From Vandiemenella viatica (taxonomy: Eukaryota > Arthropoda > Insecta > Orthoptera > Morabidae), in the NCBI GenBank assembly GCA_031002005.1, contig JARYHS010006964.1, forward strand, positions 4,650,001 through 4,714,000: a DNA stretch of 64,000 nt, in the 5' to 3' direction. The notes under the pieces are model-generated. The model saw only the letters and a list, made by a program, of their open reading frames with translations. It did no database searches and was not told where the DNA came from. The position numbers and the translations under genes are program-made. Shown one piece after another: positions 11,377 through 21,200 of this stretch; positions within the stretch are counted from its first letter, which is position 1; every line of letters begins with the position of its first letter.

Positions 11377-11985
11377 TGTTTTCATTAAATCGAATTTGGG
11401 GTGAAAAATATGTAACCCTTTACCTGTTTCTAGGACCATGGGATTTGCGATGGAATTATGACGATGGTGTGTCGTAGGCTTCTAAAAATCACTAACTTCC
11501 AAACTAACTACAGGAACAAAGAAAAAATTAACAGTTACTTAAGCTTCTTAAGCTACAACTATAGTGAAAATTTGAGGCGAATAAAAATACTGGGATAGAA
11601 AGAGATTTATGGGTCAGAGATGGCTAAATATATGGAAATTCACCAATCTGAGATTTGAGGATAAATGTGTATCTGTGAAGAAATTTTTAGTTTCCCACAA
11701 TTACGGCAAGTGCTTTAGAGTTTTCATTATCACGATCAACAAAATGTTTGAAATTTGCAGATGAACATCTTCAAACATAATGATGGTTATAAAACAATAT
11801 TCAAAGTTTTCACTAAGCATGTTGATATCTGCACATCATAAAATATTAGACCGAAGGTATTAGGCCGCTACCTCACTGGGACGCCATGCCAACGTGGCTG
11901 GCAGTTTAGTTTTAGCTACCTCTGGCAACCGAAGGTCACCAAACAGAGTAGGTATACAGAGTAGCCAAGCAACGAATGCGAGTGC
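11377..11985. other. No gene seen
   Basis: AT-rich sequence, then a more GC-rich stretch (about 11860-11990) leading into the Harbinger transposase relic. It is probably the 5' part of that element. Confidence 0.4.
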
Positions 11986-11989
11986 CTAG

Positions 11990-12715
11990 TCAATCAGCGC
12001 TAACTTCTCCCATTGCATTGGTGCCATGGATGGTAGACAGATGAGAGTTATTCAGCCTATGCATAATGGATCATTATACTTTAATTATAAACAATATTAT
12101 CAATTTTTTACTGGCTCTCTAAGTTGCTAATTACAATTTCACTAATATAGATGTTGGGATGTACAAGAAAAGTAGTAATTCAGCCATTTTTAAAGACAGT
12201 GCTTTTTATACTAATCTCAATAACAAATCTCTAAATATTCCTGAGGCCAAATGACTGACAAAAAATGGCTTCAATTTTCCATATTTGATAGTAGGGTCGC
12301 AGGGCTGCATTTGGGCTCTGTGTACTCCTGTCGGCATTGGCCCTGGCTGTCCCTACGGCTATGGATGCTTAAACTAGAAATTCGGCCCAAAAAATTTATG
12401 AGTGACTTTTTTTTAGCTCTACTACTGGCCCAGGCGGGGAGGCGGGTCCCCCTCTTTGTGGTGCGCGTCCCCCTTTGTGGCGCTGGTCCCTAGGCAACAG
12501 CCTATGTAGCCTATGCTTAAATGTGGCCCTGAGAAGGGTATGCAACTTTTGGCTTATATGAAAACCTTATGAGACCGTACGGAGGACGTAATCTCAGTTA
12601 CGATAAATAAATTCCCTATTATCTAGAGCACGCTGTTATATCGAATGCACATTTGGTATATTAGCCAATAATTGGAGGATACTTAATAGGCCAATAAATG
12701 TACACATATATTTAG
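11990..12715 (+). pseudogene. HARBI1-like (PIF/Harbinger) transposase relic
   Basis: A plus-strand frame reads NFSHCIGAMDGRQMRVIQP then NGSLYFNYKQYY, the start of the DDE_4-type nuclease domain, where AMDG carries the first catalytic Asp. In another frame it continues NYNFTNIDVGMYKKSSNSAIF, then KSLNIPEAK. After an inserted MITE (12300-12531) it resumes in broken frames with a Met-Arg-Pro-Tyr-Gly-Gly-Arg-Asn-Leu-Ser block and sequence resembling the Glu-Asn-Ala-Phe-Gly box. Several frameshifts and stops make it inactive. It could be the transposase relative of the Harbinger-like element at 540-1933, but no shared terminal repeat was found. Confidence 0.75.
12300..12531. mobile_element. hAT-like MITE inserted in the Harbinger relic
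   Basis: It begins CAGGGCTGCATTTGGGC and ends GCTTAAATGTGGCCCTG, which are degenerate inverted ends (CAGGGC..CATTT). It interrupts the HARBI1-like transposase and is GC-rich inside. The flanking 8-mers match only partly, so the target duplication is unresolved. Confidence 0.5.
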
Positions 12716-13677
12716 CAAAAAATTTACATACATGTTGCATTTTTCACAATTCCGTACATTCCAGAGATGGAATTTCGTACGAAGATACTCTGACGGTAGC
12801 GGTATTTGAACCTGTTAGATCAGGATTGTGATAGAGGAAGAACGGCACTCACGGTTCGAGACAAACTAGCAGAATATTTTGTGTATAAATAAAAGTTAAT
12901 AAATTTACACTTGCCAATTTTTTTCTCTTCATTCGTCATTCGTATTTATCTTTGAATAAATTAACTATTTCGTCCCAACATTTATTTTTTAATTTTATGA
13001 ATAATCTTTTGATGAACTAATATATCAAAACAGAGGGGTTTGAATTACCACACTAAATCTTTCTGCATGAAAACTAATTTTTTACAAAACAAATCACACT
13101 ATTTAAAAAAAAAAAAATTATTGTGCTAAAATTGTGCGAACGTCATAGTTGGCTGCTGGTTGGCACTGAGTGCGTAAGGTGCTGCTTACACGTGTATATT
13201 TCATTGTCCACGTCGCCAGGCGAGTTGGCTGGCATATACTTAAAAATTAATTGTTTGGATATATAGCATGGCGTCCGGGTGAGATAGTTTTGCACAAAAA
13301 TTGATATTTTATTCCAGACTGCAATTCGAGCACTCATTTCTCAGCTCTGTCAGTGATGTCACTGTTTGGGATGTGTGCTGCTTTTACTGGAATAGTTATA
13401 TTTAACATACTGTTCCAGTCAGCCTGAAGATGCAGAATAAATTTAATGTTGTTATTAAGCTGTGATTTATTGTACTAAGTTGTGTTTCATGGCTTAATGT
13501 GTGTTTTAAGCAGGCGCTCAATTATATTTAAATATTTGATATTGTCTGAATGAGTATTTGGAAGCGTGATAGTAGGCTGTGTGGATTGCGAAACTCGTCG
13601 CTGTCAGGTTACAACGCCACCTGGAGCAAAATGATGTCTGACAGTGGTACCTGTTAGATAAAGTCGTAATAATAACA
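12716..13677. other. No gene seen
   Basis: AT-rich sequence. A slightly more GC-rich patch at 13140-13340 has no recognisable product. Confidence 0.5.
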
Positions 13678-13917
13678 CCGAGCGTGGTGGGTGAACGGTT
13701 AACGTTCTGGCCTCGCATTTGGGAGGACGCGGGCTCGAATCCTCGTCCGGGCATCCAGATTTGTGTTTTCCATGGTTACCCCAAATCACTCTAGGAGAAT
13801 TCCGGGATGCTTCCTTCGAAAAGGTCATGGCCAAATTCCTTCCCATTCTTTGCACCAGTCCCATCCCACCTCTAATGACCTCGCTGTCGACAAGGCAAAA
13901 GCCCAAGCAAAAAAAGT
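13678..13917 (+). mobile_element. tRNA-derived SINE, family 1 (near full length)
   Basis: The head reads GAGCGTGGTGGGTGAACGGT (A-box region), followed by the B box GGGCTCGAATCCTCG. The body contains TTTTCCATGGTTACCCCAA, TTCCGGGATGCTTCC and CTAATGACCTCGCTGTCGAC, with an A-rich tail ending near 13917. This is the best-preserved family-1 copy and serves as the reference for the others. Confidence 0.8.
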
Positions 13918-14159
13918 AAAAATGACACAGTGGTTCTGTTAAACGAAATCTATTTCTTGTACTATGAATGCAAATACGGAAATCTCATATATTGAACAGA
14001 ATTATTTTTTAATGACTGGAAGCCAATAAATTGAAATTGTCCATTTTGATAAATAAAATATTTTTAATGCAATTTCCAAGCTATAATTACCCCGTTGAGA
14101 CGAATTGTCCCATTAACAACAGGCCTAAATGTGTCAGTGCTAGTAAATGTGAAACTACT

Positions 14160-14280
14160 GTTTTATATCAGCGGCGGAACAAAGTGAGGATTTTTTCTTT
14201 TTTTTCCTTTTTTTTACCTATCTTTTCTTTGCTTGTGGTTTTATGCCTCGTCGTCGTTAAGGTCATTAGAATCGGGAAAA
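14160..14280 (-). mobile_element. SINE family 1, tail-only fragment
   Basis: The minus strand contains CTAATGACCTTAACGACGAC followed by GAGGCATAAAACCAC, matching the 3' end of family 1. It lies at the 3' side of the gag relic. Confidence 0.55.
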
Positions 14281-15264
14281 CACTATAGACAAGAAAAAGC
14301 AAAGAATCTTCTACATTACTCCACTGATTTACTATCAACTTTTCCTGCACAGGTATGGGCAATTTCTGCAACAAAACTTCTACCATTTCAACGTCCTCTA
14401 TCACCTGGTGCTCGTAACGAAGCTCTTTCATCACATCTTCACAGAAATTTTTCATACTCCCATCTCGCCTGCTATACTAACAGCAGTTCCAGAAATATCT
14501 CTTTATTCTTCTTTGCTTTCTTGGTGACCAATATTTACTGAGAAATAGTCGCAAAAATCTTCATAATCTTCACAATCCTCATCACTCTCACAACTCCAAG
14601 CAAGTTCATCTCCTTGCATCATGCTTTTGACGTATCTTATTTTATCGGTATCCGACCATTCACATCTGATAAATTCCACTGCTTGCACACCTTTTTCGGG
14701 ATCAAACTTCACTTCTGGCAATTTAAAATGACTTGTGATAAAGTTGCCTCCTCCCATAGTAGCAACACTTCGCCATTCTACCTCCTCAACCCTCTGGTTC
14801 AGCTGGGATACCTCTTCTCGTACATCTTCCTTGACAATATTCATCTGGCTAGCTACTTCTGCAATTTTACATGTCACTTCTTTGTATTCCTTATCCATGA
14901 CCATTAACCTATCGCCTGGTCTTGAAATCGCATACTCCTAAACTGTTCAATACCCTTCACACACTCTTTCTGGTTTTCATAAATAATTTTATTTTCTCAT
15001 TTCATGACTTCCTGCTCTCCCTGTATCACTCCATAATTTTTTTCACTTTTTCTTAAACTTTTCGTTGCACTAGACAAGCTATAACCTGTCGATTAGCCTC
15101 TTCTTGCCTTTCAACGTATTCGTAGACCACTGCTACTTCCGTTTCCACACTTGTTTTTACGTCTTCTAAAATCTGCCTTAAATTATCCATTTTCTGGTTG
15201 CATCTATCCTCCACTTGCTGAATACGTTTGTCCATTTTCAACATAATATCGTGTCTCATCGTTC
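14281..15264 (-). pseudogene. Ty3/gypsy-type gag relic
   Basis: Three minus-strand pieces follow each other: 15053-15274 (coiled-coil-like, MDKRIQQVEDRCNQKMDNLR), 14503-14904 and 14168-14455. The middle piece contains KLPEVKFDPEKGVQAVEFI, DTDKIRYVKSMMQGDELAW and DYEDFCDYFS. The last contains EVLLQKLPIPVQEKLIVNQW. Loss of charged residues aside, this is the layout of retrotransposon Gag capsid proteins (helical N-terminus, Gly-Asp/Glu-Leu-Ala-Trp motif, Tyr-Glu-Asp-Phe, then Leu-Pro-x-x-Val-Gln). Frames are interrupted and no zinc knuckle, protease or LTR was seen. Family-1 SINE pieces flank both sides. Confidence 0.65.
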
Positions 15265-15267
15265 TCA

Positions 15268-15404
15268 TTTCCACGGCTGGAATGATTTGAGGAAACCATG
15301 GAAAACCGAAATCCGAAATTTGGATGGCTGGACGGGGTTTCGAATCCGCGTCCTCCCGAGTGCGCGGCCAGAGGGTTACCGTTCAACCACCATGCTCGCT
15401 GGGG
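15268..15404 (-). mobile_element. SINE family 1, head fragment
   Basis: On the minus strand the fragment runs from AGCATGGTGGTTGAACGGT through the B-box region GGATTCGAAACCCCG to TTCCATGGTTTCCTCAAAT, where the match stops. The 3' half is missing. Compare the tail-only piece at 14160-14280. Confidence 0.7.
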
Positions 15405-16375
15405 TTGAAGATAGAGCTCGTGTAAAGGTACATATAGTACGTGACTCTGCCACCTGTGGTCCGTGACTGTGGAAGCTATCAGACAGCATATACTAGGTGT
15501 GGTATGGCTGTATGGAAGATCTCTAAGTGAGAAAAAAAGACAAGAGAGGCGGATAGAGATGTACAAGCTAATACTCGATCATAAATGGAAATATGCAATC
15601 ACAGCTAAATTCATCATGTAAAATGCGTAAACGTTTCCTTCAAATTCTTTCTGACGGAATGCAATAAAATATTATTTCTGTGAAGGTGGAAAGCGCCTAA
15701 TTTACCATTTTGGAGTGTTTATTGAATCAGTCTTGACTTACATTTTACTTCGATTGGTTATTGGAATCTCTATAAACAGAATTCAAAGACAAACAAACGA
15801 ACTAGATTATTTATTGATTTAAATTAGAAATATAAATTTTACTAGATGAAACATGCTAGCCATAATATGGTATTCGCCAGCTTATTCAGGTCGCTCTAAT
15901 CTGGAATAATGTCAACCATGTCAGTGAGCGAGCACAACGTCACAACATTATTATTTACTTACTATAATGAAATCTTGGGAGTAATTTAAAAATATTTCAG
16001 TGCTATAGTTTGTGATTTTACCTGTGTTAACGACATGAGGTGAAGAATATTTACATAGAAATTGTATTGAGATTGGCTGATAAGGCATAATGACTTAAAA
16101 GAAATAACAGTGTGGGATAATTTGGCTGTAATATGTGGCGACAGAAAAACAGCAGCGAACTGAAGAGTATTTATTGGATGATGTATATGACAAATACTAA
16201 ACTGAGAGTGGAATGTTTCATCTTCGTCATGCAGTATCTTTGTGCTGCTTGGTATCACACGTTACTGTCTGCAGGCGAACGAAGGAAGAAGAGTCGAGGT
16301 GCTAAATTTGACGTATAGTAAACAGGCGATGTGTTTCAAGTGTATTTGGAGGCGCACAACATATGTATTTCTTAC
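15405..16375. other. No gene seen
   Basis: AT-rich sequence, no recognised motif. Confidence 0.5.
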
Positions 16376-17278
16376 TAGCTCGTAACCGCGACTTCGTACG
16401 CGTGGATTAAGAATTTTTTGCCAGAATTGACTATATAATTTTGTTGGTAACGATGGGTTGGTCCCAACAACAACGAGTCAGCATAATATGACAGAAAAGC
16501 TATCACTATATCATTCTACCGTCGAACCAGTCTCTTGAAGAGAATCAATTTCCAACATATTTCTGTCACCATTCGATAAGGTATCAAAATTTCGTGACTG
16601 CAACTATTAAACATACTGGAGAAAATGTCCTGTGCCCTTCATACAGATTTTCTTTGTCAAATTCCATCAACATCGATATAGCCATTTGGTCGTCAAAACG
16701 TAACAAAAAGACAGAGACTTACTTCCGTATTAATAGTATTATTACTGCGGTTCTCTCAATCTCTCTCTCTCTCTCCCTCTCTCTGACTGCGAACAATCCC
16801 TGAGGAATCATTATAACATAAAAAAGTGTACACTTACAGCTTTGCAGACTACCAACGATTTACCTCGCATTGCACCCCTAACTTTGTGATATCTACAGTT
16901 TAATATTCAATCCGAATAACCTACGATAAAAAACAATTTTTAAAAATCTTAGCCTCTACGGAGATTTGAACCGGAGACCACGACACAAACATTTGTAAGC
17001 AAGCACTTTAACCACTAAGCTGTCTGACCGATATAGGGACGTCCATATCCAACGCGTCTGTCTATCGCCATTCAGTAGTATTTCGAAATTACGAGATACC
17101 ATGTATTATTTATACAGATAATTTTTTAACCAAATGTAGACAGCATTTTTCTCCTTGTTTCAAAGGATAAGTGTGCAATGTTTCATCCTTCTAGGATGAA
17201 AACTGTGGATTTGTATGAAGAACATACAAAGTAACAAACAAACAAACATTCATCTTTATATATATATATAGATTAATG
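16376..17278. mobile_element. RTE-type start plus composite SINE (unit 1)
   Basis: The segment starts with a degenerate RTE-type leader (TAGCTCGTAACCGCGACTTC) and contains a (TC)n run (16756-16790). From about 16790 it carries a body shared with the next unit: AAAAAGTGTACACTTACAG, CATTGCACCCCTAACTTTGT, a minus-strand tRNA-like head (TTAGTGGTTAAAGTGCTTGC and GGTTCAAATCTCC, about 16960-17035), then AACCAAATGTAGACAG, GGATGAAAACTGTGGATTTG and a (TA)n end. Confidence 0.65.
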
Positions 17279-17299
17279 CATGGCACAAACACAATGACA

Positions 17300-17822
17300 G
17301 GGAATCACCCCTCAGGGATCAATATAACGAAAAAAGTGTACACCTACAACATTTCAAGACTACCTACTATTTGCCTAGCATTGCACCCCTAACTTTGTGA
17401 TATCTACAGTTTAACATTCAATCCGAATAACATACGGTCCAGGCGTGACTCTTACGATCAAAAACAATTTTTTAAAATCTTAGCCTACACGGAGATTTGA
17501 ACCCGAGACCACTAACCATACATTTGTAAGCAAGCGCTTTAACCACTGAGCTGTCAGACCGATACACTGGAAAGCAGTATAGAAACGTCCATATCCAACG
17601 CGTCTGTCTATCGCCATTCAGTAGTATTTCGAAATTATGAGACAACATGTATTATTTATACAGATAATTTTTCAACCAAATGTAGACAGTATTTTTCTCC
17701 TTGTTTCAAAGGATAAGTGAGCAAAGTTTCATCGTGATCGGATGAAAACTGTGGATTTGTATGAAGAACAAACAAACTAACAAACAAACATACATACATT
17801 CATCTTTAAATATATAGATTAC
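17300..17822. mobile_element. Composite SINE (unit 2), tandem relative of the preceding unit
   Basis: It repeats the body of the previous unit block for block: CACCCCTCAGGGATCAATAT, AAAAAGTGTACACC, CATTGCACCCCTAACTTTG, minus-strand tRNA-like head at about 17490-17570 (ACTGAGCTGTCAGACC on the plus strand), AACCAAATGTAGACAGTAT, GATCGGATGAAAACTGTGG, then CATTCATCTTTAAATATAT. The two units differ by scattered substitutions, so they are separate insertions or an old tandem duplication. Confidence 0.65.
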
Positions 17823-18034
17823 AATTCGTTGACGCTCTAAGTAATTTCTAGTGTGTTGGTATTAGTCGTGGGTTTTGGCATGGTACAATTTTAAATAAGC
17901 TCATTTTCCTTCTTGACAAGCGTGACTTCAGTATTAATAAAATGCTAGCCGCAAGTTTCTGGTCAGTGTGAAAGTAGTGAGTAAATTAGTGTACAGATCC
18001 TAAGAAAGTAATTATTATTACTATTACTTTTTTT

Positions 18035-18830
18035 AAGAACTAGCTGGTGCCCACGACTTCGTTCATGTTTGTAAAGAATTTTGATTGAGAGCTACCGTCA
18101 TGTAACCACTATAGTGCACGTGGGCGACTCGATGCTACTAACACACATAAACATCAGTGGTTTGAGCTGCAGTATATAGTTGTTGCAGCAACGTGAAATA
18201 TACGGAAATATATGCCTTTCGCCAAAATACGAAAATATCCTTGTTCGACCACTTTCAACCGCTAATATATCCGACACCCACATAATTAATGAAATTCAGC
18301 CAATGTTGTGCACGATCGGTGAATGTATGCTACTACCACCCACAAACATCAGTGATTTGCGCTAAATACTTTTGGCTTAAAAGTGATACACCAGGACACA
18401 CATGTCATTGGTAAAAATGTGAAAATGCCCCAGGTCGACCACTTTGAACCACCATGTGTTTTACACTCCCATAGCTAACGACATCTAACCGCCAAAGTGT
18501 ATGATGGGAGACTCGAAGCTACTACCACACACAGACACCAGTGATCAGTGCTAAGTAGTTGTGGCAGTAAAGGGAAATACACGGACACATATGCGTTTGG
18601 TAAAAATACAAAACCAACCTTGATCGACCATTTACAACCACCATATCTCCCACACTCCCACAGTTACCGAAATTCGGCCAACGTTGTGTTCGATGGGTGA
18701 GTCTATGCTACATACTATCACATACAAACACCAGTGATCTGCGCTCGATAATTTTGACTGGAAAGTGATACACAATGACACATACGCCATTGGTAAAAAT
18801 ATAAAAGTGGTACCGTTCGACTACACGTAA
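18035..18830 (+). repeat. About 190-bp tandem repeat, four units, with RTE-type leader
   Basis: After a leader ACTAGCTGGTGCCCACGACT that resembles the RTE-type start, one unit repeats with landmarks GATGCTACTA at 18131, TATGCTACTA at 18326, GAAGCTACTA at 18515 and TATGCTACAT at 18704, i.e. spacings of 195, 189 and 189 bp. Each unit contains a cacacacaaacatcagtga-like block, a gtgatacac/gaaatacac block, a TTGGTAAAAAT block and CGACCACTTT. No coding capacity. Confidence 0.75.
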
Positions 18831-19150
18831 CCCTACGTGGCTTTTGCCTCTCCTCCCCCCACGTAGCACGTAGCTTTTTCCCTTTTGATTCCAGAAGACA
18901 TTTTGTACTTTTTTCTCTTCTCAGACTATTGTAAATTACATATAAAGATAATTAACTGAGGGGAATAAATATTCACATGCTATTGTGAGTTCTTTTCCTC
19001 ATTTTAACTGTGAAAAATTTTATGAAAGGAAAGCTACGTGGCCTGCCTCGGAATCTCTCCCCTCCCACCACGTAGCCCAGCGTAGCCTTCCAGCCAACTA
19101 CTCCCCCCCCTCCCTGGACCGAGCCACGTAGTTTGTGCACGGTCCCTTAT
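18831..19150. repeat. Cluster of ACGTAG/CTACGT motifs, possible small DNA transposon
   Basis: The stretch contains several copies of CTACGTGG or CCACGTAG in both orientations (near 18833, 18858, 19034, 19060, 19124), C-rich blocks, and an end reading CACGTAGTTTGTGCACGGTC that looks like a terminal repeat. A degenerate counterpart ACCGTTCGACTACACGTA lies at the left end. No target duplication was resolved. Confidence 0.35.
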
Positions 19151-19699
19151 CGGTTATAGAAGAAGATGACATAATTCCGTGTACTCATATTTAACAAACG
19201 ATAGCATTTTACCTTGTCCTGGCCACTGAGTGTCAATTATATAGCAGAGGGAGAGCTCTGTATTTATTTCCATGACATTGGCAGCCGAATTCAAATTGCA
19301 AACTGCCAAAATAACTGTGTACAATTATTGCACAGAGACAGTTTAAAAATAATAGAAAAAAATGTGAAATATTGTAATATGTTGTCATGGCTACCAAGAA
19401 ACGAGAAAATGTAAGTTCTGTGAGTTAAACCCACAGATCAGCAATTTATCGTGTTTTGTAACATATAAAACGGGGGGCCGCTAATTAAATGCGAGTATAT
19501 TTCATGACTTCCCTACAAAACAGCTTGTGGAAGACATTCTTGTCGTTCCACCATTTTAAATAGGCCAGTAATACAAGTTTTTCAATTCAGGCCTTTACAG
19601 TTTTTTAAACGAAAAATTTATGCTTTTTCATTGTCTGTAACTTAAATTCTATTCAACTTTAATGCCTTAAACTGCTTCTTTGTTCTTTTGGCATGGAAA

Positions 19700-19732
<33 letters not shown>

Positions 19733-20299
19733 GATTTTCGTTCTGAAATTCCGTATTTCAACTCATCGAGTGTGACCTACAGGCATGAGACGACCTTAAG
19801 AAAATATTAGTTACTTAGTGCCACCTATCATTCCATAATTTTTTCACCACAACAATTTCCACATACTGGCTGGTGGAGGTCTACCTGTTGATAACAGCTC
19901 CACGCCGGGATAGTGAACGGGCGAAGATACCAGCCGTGTTGCTTCGTTTTAAACTTTTTACAGCTGCTGCTGCAGAAATTGGCCTACAGCGCCAACTTAA
20001 ACAATGCCGATTGTTAAATAAATGATCCTCAAAAATTCTGTTTAAAATTTCGTTGAAAGGTTAGGTTATTTCGGTTTTAGCAATAAAATGTCTTTTAACA
20101 AGTAAAAAACATTTCATCGTACTCAGTTCCATTAACTAGTATTTTTAGTCACATGAAAACTTATGAACATTGTTTAAAAACCTACGTAGGGAATAGAGAA
20201 AGAGGCATAAATGGGCATTCATTTCCTTAAACTAAGCGTACTTTAGTATTTCTTTGTTTGATATTGCTTGCTCCATTGAGCCTTTGGTACGGATTTCAC
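19151..20299. other. No gene seen; 40-bp poly(A) tract
   Basis: AT-rich sequence. A 40-base A run occupies 19691-19730 and may be the tail of an unrecognised retroposed sequence. A moderately GC-rich patch at 19880-19950 is not recognised. Confidence 0.5.
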
Positions 20300-20531
20300 A
20301 CCGGGAGTGGTAGGTGAGCTGCAAATCTCTGGTTTCCTGTTCTGGAGAACATTGATTCGAATCGCCGTCCGGCCATCCAGATTTGGGCTTTCCATGGTTT
20401 CACCAAATCACTTCACACGAATACCGGTTTGGTTCTTTCAAAGGGCCGAGATCGAATACCTGCATGTTCCTTGTTTCAATCATTTCATGCCTCTAATGAC
20501 CAAGACGACGACTAAGCATAAATCCATAAGG
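20300..20531 (+). mobile_element. tRNA-derived SINE, family 1
   Basis: Degenerate full copy: head GGGAGTGGTAGGTGAGCTGC, B box GATTCGAATCGCC, core GGCTTTCCATGGTTTCACC, CAAATCACTTC, tail TCTAATGACCAAGACGACGA and ACTAAGCATAAATCC. Confidence 0.75.
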
Positions 20532-21200
20532 ATTTTAGATATGGCAATTATGACGACTTGAGTAACAAGTATAGAGTGAACCTTCAAAATACACTCTGGG
20601 TGCTTATAACGATTTGTAAACTGTCTACCAGAAGCGCGCCTCGTAATAATTTCTCCTCATACTGTTTGTTTTATTCTTGTTTGATGCAGCGATATCACCG
20701 GAGATTTAGGTTAGGTTGCGATGCACCCTGGGCCAGGCTGACAACCAACACTACGAGGTCGCGTGCTAATACTGAGCCCCGTGTCTCGACGCAACACGCT
20801 GCTATTACTATACTTAACCGGCCTATTTTACTATTTATGGTATTTTGCTTCAGCCAGAATGAGTATCGGAAATCGATTCACTACACAGCATACACACGTT
20901 TCACGAGACCCGTTTTGTCTCAGTCCGTTCGGTGCTAACAGGGAGGGAATTCATTCTCTAGCTGCCGACTTACAACAGTCACAATACTTTTCTTAATATA
21001 TCAATGGGAGAGTAATTTTAGCGTAGGGTCCTTTTTTCTGGATATAAATTAGTGGAACAGTCACTGTCCGAACTCCTTGAAGTAATAAACCTTATTCTCA
21101 GTGAACGTGAGGCGGCCAGCCGAACATAGTAGCCAGTGTGCTGCGTTGAGTCTTTAATGGGCCGCGCACCCACTGGTTCCATCCCTGCTCAACATATCTG
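20532..21200. other. No gene seen
   Basis: Mixed composition, with a GC-richer part at 20690-20820 and 21100-21190 that resembles no known product. Confidence 0.45.

Noticed and set aside
13719..13919. Short open frames within SINE family 1 as genes
   Set aside because: They fall entirely inside a multi-copy tRNA-derived SINE.
19691..19730. Processed pseudogene tail at the 40-base A run
   Set aside because: No coding or SINE sequence was recognisable on either side in the expected orientation.
20700..20720. Interstitial insect telomere repeat (TTAGG)n
   Set aside because: Only about two units (TTTAGGTTAGG) are present, which is expected by chance.
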